Shown: piece by piece, positions 48,931-60,515 of the stretch
How positions within the stretch are numbered: the stretch's first letter is position 1
How the letters are laid out: each line of letters opens with the position of its first letter
From: Sweltsa coloradensis
Lineage: Eukaryota > Arthropoda > Insecta > Plecoptera > Chloroperlidae
Assembly: GCA_024449915.1 (NCBI GenBank)
Contig: JAMZAV010000159.1
Location: forward strand, 1,834,551-1,898,550
Reading direction: 5' to 3'
Length of the DNA stretch: 64,000 nucleotides
Position numbers and translations under genes: made by a program
The notes under the pieces: generated by a model
Told to the model about the DNA's origin: nothing
The model's input: only the letters and a program-made list of their open reading frames with translations
Database searches by the model: none

Positions 48931-51900
48931 TAAAAAGTAATTGTAACTTGATCGTAGTTAGTAAACTATTTTTTGGTTTTAGGTTAAAAAAGACTTAATC
49001 TGGGTTAGATTTTTGTTTACTATGACGGTTACAACACGAAAAATATAAATAAAATATAAACAAAAAATTATCAATTCTCTATATACTTGGTAGATATTGG
49101 AAATATTTTCGAAGACCCCCCCCCCCGCCCCATCCTACCGCTTCCTCTCGTGATGTCCTAAGCATAAGTTGACATTTGACAACTCTAACTAACCTATACT
49201 GTTAACTTCTTGATTGACGTGACCGTGTTCAAGAATGTGTTTTCAAAAACAACAATATCGCACATCTAGACAATTTAAAGATGGACCTCATGCGGCCTAT
49301 TTATCCGAGCTACTGAAAAGTCTTTTGTCCAGGTTTTGACTTTGATGGCGGTTGAAATTAAAAGGGAGGTATCTTCTTGACACGCATGAATACCCCGCTC
49401 TAGGTTGACAATGTCAGTTTCATAAGCCTACACGAAATCAGTCCAATCTCGATCTTACCCGACTCCATTGCATATGGGGCTGGAGGTAACAAAATTGTCT
49501 CGGGTTTAATTTGGTTATGTAAAATTTGTAATTGTTCCGACTGGGACTGGGGCGCATATTGACTTGTGTCTCAACTGCAATTATCGTATGAAGGTAATAA
49601 CAAAAAAAACTATAAGGGCGCTCCCGATAGTCGCGCCCTAATAATCGGTATAATACCGTTTTAAAGCTATCCTCATTTTCACACGTGTACTTTAAAACAA
49701 ATATTTGCAACACGTACAACACTCGAATGAAAATATCAGTACTAGTTGGTTTGATTCACTCAAAACTAAAAATCACCCATTTAAAATAACTTCTGTGACT
49801 TGGAGTGGGCACTCTAAATACAAATTGATATATTTTTGTAGTCCATTATTTGAGTTGACGAAGCTGCATTTTGTTATGAGATGTTTTAAATGGTGACACT
49901 AACACTGTGGCACTATATGCACCTCAGAGTAAGAGTTACATAATTTACACAACTAGGTATACATACACCGTTGCGATTGTTTCTGATGTGCCACACGATG
50001 TATTTTATGTACAATCTACGCAATTTTATACCATCATCACGAAGGAGTTGAATGAATTTAATAATTTTGGCGCATATATTATCACTTTTAATTTTTTCGT
50101 TTCATAATGGCTACATTATAAAATCAAGACACAAAATATGACATCATCAGCAGCTGCAGCAGTCAAAACACTCTGCAACAAAACCAAACAAACTTTGAGT
50201 TACAAACATCCCATACTGAATTAATTAATTTAAACTCAGAACTATAGGCAAACAAATAGTGCATTTTTATTTTAAGTGCAATAATTATGTTCTTGCAAAC
50301 CATGATAGCATTAATTAGAATAGACTGTAATTTTTAATTACAACACAAGCACAATGTTCTTGAAAAAATGGTTTAAATCCAATCGTTCCAAAAACAATAC
50401 GGTTTTGCAAAAGCTTTAGGCCTAGCTATAGCGAAATCTTTCAACAATTCGTTTTCAATGCTCTTTTCTTGGTCATGTTTGGTATACCAATGTGTATTGT
50501 TTGTACGATGTGTCCGAGTTTTCGTGAACAAAGCGCTCGGCTAATACTTGCAAAGCGGATATTCGACGTCAAGAATATTAGGGTAATGAAGCGTCTGACT
50601 GAGCAAGAACGTGTAATTATCCAGTGGCAGGTGAAGCGACGCCCTCTAACTTGTGCGCTATATGTTTGAACCCGGGCCGGCCCACACTGCACTCCAACTA
50701 AACAACACATCATCCACGTGTGTGTCCAGTGTGAACACTAATTGCCAGACAAGTCATTATCTTATTTGTGAGAGAATTACTTTTTAATATTTAACGGTTG
50801 ACGTGCCCATAATCAAAATAAAGGAAAACTGATTAATGAACTAAACTGTAAGCATGACAATTGTTCGATAAAATGCCTTGTCCATGACACTTTATGTAAA
50901 ACTAGTTATGTAATTATTTTATTTTGTATACTATGTCCAGATGTGTGTCGGTATTTATATTTGTCTTCGACATTATCCAATTAACATATTCTCAATCTAT
51001 ACATGCATTGCATAAATTTGTTTAGTATACCTACAATAAAAGCTGCCACGCCCTCGTATAGTCTTTTAAGTTGTAACATGATATTTTTATTGAAGGGAAT
51101 CTCAAAATGTGTGTGTATATGTTTGAGTAGTTATTATTCATGAAGTTCATGTTTCAGCAAAATAATGTGTATAAATAATTATTTCTATAGTATTGTTTAG
51201 CACATATAGTTTATTGAGGTATTGAGGGGAGAAAAAAGTAATTGTGTTAATTATAGTATTTTATATTAATGGGTCAATCATAGGGTATAAAAACGGCCTC
51301 GAAGTTTAGTGGCGCCAAGCAATCAAAACTCAGGCAAGTGTTAATTACAGAATGCGGTCTAGTCTTGTGAAACGATTAATCGATAAAAATAAATTGAATT
51401 ATTGAAAATCCGAATGAAGATAGTTTTGTTAGGCGCCACCGTGTTAGGGTGGCCCGCTGTGTGGCTGGGTGCAGTTGAACCCGTGCGCTGGGGGGTCTGT
51501 GACCAGTGGGGGGTCAACCGGCTTCCATCTGACCGACACAGGGCCCCTCATCAACACGGAAGGCCAACCACGAGAAATGTCATCTTTGTGAAACACAACA
51601 CCACGCTGTAGTTGTTGTAGGCATTGCCCCAGTCAAATAAATCATATTTCATTGTGTCTTTTCGAAAAGGTCGCGCCACATTTCATTTTTTCCTTCTTTC
51701 AAGTTGAAATTAACAACGAACATACCTGACCCGCTGAAATATATATAAAACATTTCAAAATGCCCTCTACTGACACAAACCACAGACAATGAACTAAAAT
51801 GGGCAAACGCTGAAGTTAATTTACCATTTTCCTGGCGGGGTGCTTCTTAGCAAATCCTCTTTCATTTTCCACATGATAATATATAAGCCTACTGAAACAT

Positions 51901-53889
51901 TAGGCACTGATGAAGTAGCGTATTTTGCAAATTATGTTCCCGTGAAATTAACAGAAACCCGACCCGTTGGCTCCCTGCAGATGTTGCTTTTTTACTAATA
52001 TAAAATATAAATAAAACATCAAGCTTACCAAACTACATAATAAATGATCTGTAAACTAAATAGAAATGTAAATACAGTTCCATAACATAACAGATTTTTC
52101 AAATTCCGATCGTATGTATACAATAATTTGGTTTCATTTCATCTAAAAAAAGAGAGGCAAAATTTTTCATGATTTTACATTACTTAATAGAATACATAAT
52201 AAGTACCAGCAATGGTAAAGTTTTGACTTGGTAACCACAAATCGATTCGCAGAGATGATAAGTCTACTACAATTTATAACGAGGAGAAAAGACACTGTCT
52301 GGGATCGATACCCTGTGAATCGATACCCTGTGAGGGGGAGTGTTCTCCCACATTATTGTGTGCATTTTTTATTAAATGTAAAAGTACAGTGGCGGCATAA
52401 TGGAATTATCACTTCCACAAACAATGTGTTTATTCATGTATTTGGCTACTAATAAAACAAAAATGTTTTTGCAATTAGACAAATCTTATTCATAATTTGA
52501 TAAACATAATAAAATATTCTCTAAGCTTGGCTTAAATAACGGTTCTTTTTTAATTATCCACATCGCTGTTGATATATTGTTGATATATATGTTATATATG
52601 TTGATATATATGCATTGTAACGTCTGTTATAATATTAAATATGTTTAAAAAAAAGACAAATGCATATAGTGATATCAAGCGCTATATTGCCATTCAGTCT
52701 AACCGTTGTTGGTGCACATAACGAGGAATTTGGGGTTCAATCTTACATATAGGTCAGTTGTTTATTAGGAAAGTCCTTTATAAAAATTATCAATCCTATT
52801 AGTTTGCACACTAACTCTGTATCAAGAGTTATAAATTCAAAATAAATATTTATTTTCATAATGTTTAATAGAAAGAAAATAATTTTATAGGCCATACTAA
52901 AGGCCCGAATTTTATGAAGTTAGAGAAGAGCATTGGTAAAGGAATACTTTAGTTCCAATGTTAAAAGATTTAGGTTTACAGAGCCTGAGATCAAGACTAC
53001 CTGACAAATTAAAAGGAATCGTGGTCAAAATCTTGCCATAAAAGTTCGCCTCCAGCTAATACACATTAAACGACGAGGTATAATTTTAAATCCTAATTAT
53101 TACGTAATAAACCCGGATAAAATAAGACCAGACAATAAAGAAACCTAAACAAACGCGGTTTCATGTTTATGCTGGCGATTTCTCACAAGTGATATCTTTA
53201 ACGCTGTAATTATGCAACGAACGGCAATTATTTCACATTCCAGGTTGGAACGCTTTGCTTGGGGCTTGTTTTAGCATTTGATTCACTACTGCTCTCATCA
53301 AAAGGAATAGTGTTCAGGTGCAACCCCGGGCATTGAAAGGTGTGTGGGGAAATAGCAGTTATTTGCCTGTAATTGCAGATGTGGAGTTTTTAATTGAATG
53401 TTCTTATTATTAATTGTAGTTATACGCATAACTAGAGATGTATTGAAATAGGTATTTTAATTGTCAACAATTATAAGGTAGCGTATACTGTCAGATCGAA
53501 CATATACCTTCACTGTTATTATTTAGGAGCTCAGCATAACTATAGACGAAAGTAAAATACCTCAGGATATGTGTATTTCACGAGGTATAGCCAGAAGCAA
53601 TTAGATGTCAAATGAGATCTGTCACTGATTATACTAGCATGATATTAAACAGACTGCACATAATTGTTCCATGTTTGCTTCTTTATTAACTAATATGATG
53701 CCTGGATGATAGATGATGATGGCATAAGTACCATATACTAGACGCATATTTTACCTAGGTTTTAAACCCACGTCCCGATTATCCATACGGCTTGGAACTG
53801 CACTCAAATCACACGAGAAATAATAATTAGCTTGTCGACAAGGATGGATTACACGAGAACAAATAATGAGCTTCAATCAAATCATTAAA
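48931..53889. other. Intergenic, no gene recognised
   Basis: About 5 kb without a supported gene. The GC-rich piece at 51420-51590 carries a 69-codon frame with a hydrophobic start but no known family. A C-run lies at 49117-49132, a TAGGCCTA octamer at 50417-50424, and GATATAT-type repeats at 52570-52612. The 66- and 90-codon frames at 50441-50713 are unassigned. Confidence 0.55.
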
Positions 53890-54490
53890 TGTGAAAAAAT
53901 CGATTTTTTTTTTTTTATCTCATTTTTTTTCTGATTGATTCATTGTGTGTGTAAAGATGGTAAACTGATATCAACGAGATTAGGAACCTTCGAACGTTAA
54001 TAGTTGTTTTTCAGTGGCAATCGGAAAAATATATTTTCATGAAAATCCATAATCAATTTTTTCAACTTTTAAAATATTCTGATAAAAACATCTGACATTT
54101 AATTCATTTTTTTCTTTCACAAAAACTTAATTTTTTTTTAGATATTGTGTATATTGGTCGCATCGAAAATGATTTATGTAAACTGCGAATATTTCTATAC
54201 GTTTTTTTTTACTTTTTAAACAACTCTTTGACTTTGCAACAGTATATGTAAGCAACACAAACCTTAATTTTTAATTATATCATATTTTTGGTTTTGGCGC
54301 AACGATTAATTATTTGCTTAGTGAAAATCGCAAAAGTTTTTTTTTTTATAAATTAATTCTTAAAAAAATTAAAAAAATGTGTTTTTTAAAAAAAATTATT
54401 CGACTTTGTTAATTTCACGAAAAAGAAATCTATATCACAATCAGGCAGCACAATAAATAGTCTCCACACGACGGCGACTTAACGTTTTAG
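53890..54490 (+). mobile_element. Decayed Helentron-like element (old HINE relative)
   Basis: No intact ends, but the order of family features is kept: a poly(T) tract, a CGAACGTTAATAG-like region, GAAAATC segments, repeated ACTTTGCAAC/ACTTAATTTT stretches, and a final CGGCGACTTAACGTTTTAG that aligns with the type-a 3' end (GGCGGGACTTAAGCGTTTTC). It lies 126 bp before the well-preserved copy 12, so old and young insertions sit side by side. Confidence 0.5.
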
Positions 54491-54616
54491 TTATCAAAAA
54501 CTTAAACATATTTTTTTATATTAATTAACAGATTTGATTGAACGATTGAGGCCATACCGTGTGAGAAAGATGAAAACTATTATATCAACGAACAGGAACA
54601 TAAGTATAATAGTTTG

Positions 54617-55394
54617 TTGGATGAGCGTAGCGAGCGTAGCGAGCGAAGCAAAGATTCCATTTCACTACACTGGAGAAAAAAATCCGGAATGTTTTTTTTT
54701 CCTTTTTTTCTGTATTTTTGTGTGTCTGTTAACACGATTCCGGCTAAACCGATACTCCAATTGCGATGAAATTTTATGGAGGCCTTCGAAATCTCTGAAC
54801 GAAGAACTGCCACGTTTTTGAGCGCAATCGAAAAATTATTTCTCATGAAAATCGCAAGCTTATAATTTTTTTCGATTTTTGAAAAATTTCGCAAGCTTAT
54901 AACACCTACATGCTTTGTCCAATTTTAATGATTTTTTGACAGAACCTTAATTTCATGAATTTAGGTATTCGTGTGAAAATTGAGCGCCATCAAAAAACTA
55001 TTTCTCATGAAAATCGAAATTTTGACGTTTTTTTTCTTTTTTAAAACAATTCTTTGGCTTATAACACCTATATGCTTTATACTATTGTAAAATTTTTTTT
55101 ACAGAACCTTAATTTTATAAATTCATATATTTGTGTAAAATTTGTGCGCAATCAAATAATTATTTCTTATGAAAATTTCAATATTACGATTTTTTCCTTT
55201 TTAAAAATTACAATTAACTAAAAAAAAATAAAAATTTAAGTTAATTTTTCATTTAATTTAATTTAATTTTAAAAAAATCTTCAACTTAGTATTGATTTTT
55301 TCACAGAACAACAGAAAATCCACATAACACATGGCAGCTCAATGCACCAATTACGCTCATCCAACAACGCGGCGGGACTTAAGCGTTTTCCTAG
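54617..55394 (+). mobile_element. HINE copy 12, type-a 3' end
   Basis: Starts TTGGATGAGCGTAGCGAGCG with a duplicated GTAGCGAGC unit and ends ACTTAAGCGTTTTCCTAG followed by T. Two TATAACACCTA units (about 54898 and 55060) and the TTTAA tract (55252-55268) are present. Both subterminal repeats are intact. Confidence 0.85.
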
Positions 55395-58300
55395 TTTTAA
55401 TCGATGTGGCGAATTGGAAAAATCAATATTTAATTCAATGGAAATAAAATAAGTCAATTTTTATAACTTATACAATATAGATAATAATCATTTGACATTT
55501 ATACAATGTTTATTCTTCACAAATATATCATAAATAAACTTTATTTTTTTGTCATTGTTTATATTGGTACTCTTCAGGGTGACTTTGTGCCAACGTAGAC
55601 GATACTACTGCTATAAGTTTTTTTTTTTACGTTTTGTTAAAATAACTTCTGTTTTACTTTCAAGCCAGTATAGTAAGCACATACAACTGAGCAATGCTTG
55701 TTTATATGTTACTCATTGACAGCTGCTTTTGGGTTTGCGCAACAGAGATTTTGTCATTTTGCATGGGAGTAGAAACTTGCAAAAGGTTGATTTTTAATAA
55801 TTATTTTTAAAATAAATAATAAAAGGTTGTTAAAAATAATTAACAACTTTAGTTTATTACTCTGAATGTGGATATATATGTCACCAAGCAGTGCAGCAGA
55901 CGATTAAATAGTTTTTCTCTCACACTAAAAAATATAACATGTTGTAATCAATACATTTAAGTTTATCATAAATTTCTTCCCATCAAGTCGACCATTTGTC
56001 GGTGAGTGGTTAAGATCTAACTTTTAACAACTTTCAGACGAGACGACCCTGATGTTACCTCATTATTCTCAGTATTATGAACGACGTGTTGAGTTTGATA
56101 TAGTTTAAGATTTACGTCGACGTTTGACATCAAAGCCTGCACAAATGATACGCTCGGCAAAGTAGGACATAAAAGTCACCTGCCACTCAAAACAACACTG
56201 AATGAAGGATGAGTCGGTGAGACTCATTTTTCTTCTCTTTATTTTCCAGGTGTTGATGGATGTGGCCGTGGCTCACAAAACGCTAAAGAAAAGACGCTAT
56301 TATCTTTAAATGATACGGTGCATCGAAATTTACGTTCTAATTCGGCGTGAAATTTGAAGTCGTTGTCATAGTAATTTTAGTTTAACGGGGTGTCTGGATA
56401 TGACTGCAAGAAATGATCTCGCAAAATATAAATCAAACGTCGTCTTTACGAAACACGTGTTCTAGTATGGCATCATCAAATTCATCGTTATCTCTCTCAC
56501 TCATTCCCTTTTCGTAACGTATATAATATGTTGCATTATTTGCCATCGTGTATGTATTACTTACACTTACACAAGAAGATCATGCGTAACGCGTGTAACT
56601 CAGATTTGGAAGGACACACGTTCGAATCCAGCCACCGTCATCACTGACTGAAAGTCTCTCAGTGGTGTTTTTATCAGTCGAATGTTGCACTCGAAGCTGA
56701 ATACTGGGGTTTATTTGTATGATTTCTATTTCACAAACCAGGACATTCGCTTCACAATTACCCATACACCATAATAATCTATAGTTAGTCACTTGAAGAG
56801 CGACTCATCGGGTAAAACTGATGCGCACTATCTGCAGCAGACATCCTTATGAAAATAGTGGTATACAGGTAAGGTAATCTTGATATACTCGGCTAACGAA
56901 CGGTTTGAGAACTTCATCGAGGGCATCATTTACTATTTAAAATGCATTGGTTATCTGAAAAACTCAAATATGTCAACTTAGGTTAGTTATAAGAAAAGAA
57001 TAGAAAAAATAACTTTTCACTTCTTGCTCATTAGTCGCTTTTACATTGTTTAGAGTACGGGTCAAGTCGAGGGAGGTGCACAGCGCGTTCTTCAGGGGTC
57101 GAAGGGTGCTGGGGTCAATCGCCCCTCCACTTCTGTGCGACCACAGGGGGGCCGCACCTAATAAGGTATTCAGCAGCACGTGACAGAGCAACGTGCACTT
57201 CGACTGGCCGTTGATGGAGATTGACAGCCGGGGAGAATGCGTTAAATTCTGATGTAGTCGGCCGTGGATTATTAGAGACAAGTATCGGAGCAAAAAACTT
57301 GATGTTCACAACTTGTCGATCAAGAGACATCGGGAGGTTTATACACGGAGAAGAGTTTATGTGAAAGAACTTGCAAGAAATTCTTGCTGGAAGATAAACA
57401 GCATAAGCAACAAACCATCGAACGGGTATATCTGTTCACAAGTTGTACAAAATTCACTCCTTTCAGACCAAGTATATTTATTTTTTGTGGATGGGTGGAC
57501 ATCGATAATAAATAGTTATTTATCATTTGTGCCTTTATAAGATTATATATTGTATATAGGAAAAGTGATTGGAGCTGCCAATCAGTTTTTCATTAATCTT
57601 GCGTTTTCAGTGTTTTTTTGTATATATTTAATTTACGCCTTTTGATTTGTGTTTTCAAGCTTTACTTAATGTATTTATTGTTTAATTTTGATTTTATAAT
57701 AAATAAATGTATTAAATCATTTGTATAACGAACTTGTACAGTTTTATATTGTTACTAATGTTTTTTTATTGTTTAGTTTCAATTACCTGAAACTTGTGGG
57801 TTCGTAATAACCTGTTGTAAGAGATAGATATAATTATAATATAAGATGCAAAAGTTGGTATTGGTGAAGTGTCACGAGGATATGTCGATAATGAATTTAA
57901 AGTTAAGGCCTTCAATATTATATTATAATATATTTTGTTTCCTGTATAGCAAATTTTAGAAAATGCAAAACGCGCTTGGAATATCCAAATTAATTACTGA
58001 AATGAATGTTTATTTTTCCATCAATTTGTCACGAGTGGACGAGAATAGCACATTGTCGAGTTTTCAAGGGCACATACTTGGCAATATCTACCTAACGATT
58101 GGTTCTGTACGGTTCAAGGCGCTCACCTTATTTGCGAGCACGATTGTCTAATCATTAGGTCTCTAATGCGTCTGCTAGTCCGAAGGGGAGTCCAACCGTA
58201 TATGGGGCGTCTAAATGGGCGATTAATAAATTCACGGTTTAAAGGTTTCGACAGTAAACCACGAGAGCAATTGCGGTCGGTGCACAAAGTCAAAATAATG

Positions 58301-59304
58301 ACCTCGTTTCTAACGAAGTTTATTTAGTATAGATTCATTTCTGTGTTTAATTCATTACATAGATAAAAGCCTATACAGAAGAATTTGAAAAAAAATCACG
58401 TTGTGAACCGAAACTAACGTTAGAATACATACATTCTTGACGAGACCATTAGCCATTAGCCATGCAGTTAGCATTTGGGAACAAATTTGACCATATTATC
58501 TGTACAACTACCAGATTGTTATTATAATTGTTCAGGTTTATTATTAGTTTGATTGAATAAATGAAGTTAATGTCTATTGCTGGAAATTTTATAATATGAG
58601 TCTGCTATTAATTTAAAGTAATCAATATAATCATGTCAAGTTTTTTAATTAGAATATTCATATCAAGGTGAGCATAATTTGATTTTTACCTTTAAATACA
58701 AAATTGTAATAACTTTATTGTTGCTTGTGTCGACGATACATAAAATCCACGCAAAGAAATTAATATTTGCATCACGGAAAAGAGACAATAATTTTGTAAG
58801 TAAAATAAGCAACATTACAGAAGCAAACAGACATAATTTAAAAATTGTTTCCAACAAGTAATAATCAAATCTTCATGGCAAACGTTGAAACATTCAATTA
58901 AAAAAATCAATCGACCCAATGTCATGTTTTTCCCGCATTTGAATGCGATACCCTATATTTTATTATACCTGTTTATATGGCCACGCAAAAGCTAATCGAT
59001 CTAACTAATCCTTCGTTTTAATGATGTACACTAAAATATTAATTCGATCAAAAAAACATGTCTGGAAGGTTGAGTTACGTCGACAGCTTAACATCAATCC
59101 CTAGGTGCAAAAACATATGTAAACGTATTTTATAGGCGCGTCTCTGGTTGGGATATTTCAAATTTGAACACACACAACACGGCTTGTCCGCACCCTTCCG
59201 TCGCGTCAGGGGAACTGATGTACTGATAAGAGGATCCTTTTCAGCCGTCCTCACCACAAGGCAATTTATAAATAAACTGATGAGTTAATTTTCTTTTCCA
59301 CATA
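55395..59304. other. Intergenic, no gene recognised
   Basis: AT-rich sequence. A B box, GTTCGAATCC (56620-56629), with a weak A-box-like TGCGTAACGCG 36 bp upstream may mark another SINE fragment. A GC-rich piece at 57055-57235 carries two overlapping minus-strand frames with no known domain. Confidence 0.5.
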
Positions 59305-59490
59305 ATTTTATGTATTTATTTATTTATTTATTTAACGTCAATCCTATTCAGTTATAAAAACTGTTTTACAAAGGAGGACAACTAAATAAATCTAATTACA
59401 TAGATGCAGACACAACAATTAACTACAGTAGTTAGTAAATATTTGAAATAGTAATATTACAACAACAATGCAATACAATAATAACAAGAT
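59305..59490 (-). mobile_element. Retroposon-like repeat, copy 2
   Basis: Related to 48709-48930. It has a clean (TTTA)n border (59312-59333), the reversed tail, directly followed by family sequence such as CAGTTATAAAA and ACAAAGGAGGACAACT, and ends in a short ACAACAACA run near 59460. The tail type suggests a non-LTR retroposon or a SINE using such machinery. Confidence 0.6.
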
Positions 59491-60123
59491 TTTTGCTCTA
59501 AATGTATTATACAGAAAGATAAGTACGTTATAAACGTAATAGTGCTATAAAGCCACCGAAACATATTATTACCAAAATAATTAGGGTTAACAGTATCACA
59601 GCACCTACAATACTCCTACTCCTAGATGATCATACTTTGCCAAGCTGATACTCTGCCAATTCCATATCCAAGCCTAGGAATTATCCATTACAGATAAAGG
59701 TATAGGGACGCTAACAAAATAGCAAATAAAAAGTACTTATTTCGTTATAAAAATCTTCCATTTCTGTAAATAAACTAAATTTGGTCGAAACAATAGCATT
59801 GCAACCACTACCTCTCAGTGGAATGAACACGTATTCATACATGAATATTATACCTAGTTTGAATTGGCGAGTCCGATAATAACATTTTCAATTGGCATGG
59901 AGCCAACAAAGTTAATACAGAAATGATTTCTATGCCCAATTGTCAAATTAACTGATAATTTTTTAGCTAAAATCTAAAAAGTAATAATTGCAAAAGTTAC
60001 CGATTTTGCTCTAATTTAGCAAATAACCGTGATTGTTGCCTATTCGCTACTATGAGTAAAACAATCATATTTAGCTTGCATAATTAGTTTAAAAATATTT
60101 CAAGAAATTTCAGGGTCCGACTC

Positions 60124-60515
60124 ACAGGCAGTCTATTTATTTATTTATTAATTAATTTATTGAAAATCTTACAACTAACACATCTAATTATTATTTATTT
60201 ATTATTTATTTATTTATTATTTATTATTTATTGTTTATTTTTTATTTATTTATTATTTATTTATTGAAAACATCTTATACAACTTACACATAATACATTA
60301 TTAATTCTCTTTGTCTCACGATATCTGCTCCGAATCGTGTGTGAGCCCACGTCAGTGTCTCACCCACTCAGCCCCATCAGTGTGCGAGCAAGGTCATGTC
60401 TCCAGGCGCCGTTCAGCACCCTCTGCTCTATGACAGCCAGAGAGTTATGAGAGGGACCCATTAAGGCACCCGGACCCCCTGCTGTGCGAATACGGTAGGA
60501 GACTGGGGAGGGACC
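60124..60515 (-). mobile_element. Non-LTR retroposon 3' end, with a duplicated tail and ORF remnant
   Basis: On the minus strand an open stretch of about 50 codons (60512-60360) ends in a stop. A short UTR with AGTTGTATAAGATGTTTTC follows, then a long AT-only tail of AATAAATA units (60195-60265). A second, shorter copy of the UTR end and tail follows (60124-60194). GC content in the open stretch is high. I do not recognise the peptide (it contains NSLAVIEQRVLNGAWRHDL). 5' truncation plus a simple-repeat tail is typical of non-LTR retrotransposition. Confidence 0.5.

Noticed and set aside
50441..50713. Frames at 50441-50713 as a transposase fragment
   Set aside because: A helix-turn-helix-like string is suggestive on the plus strand, but the frame is only 66 codons with no repeat ends, so I cannot support it.
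52386..52396. CAGTGGCGGCA as a second hAT end
   Set aside because: No inverse partner or 8-bp duplication is visible within a reasonable distance.
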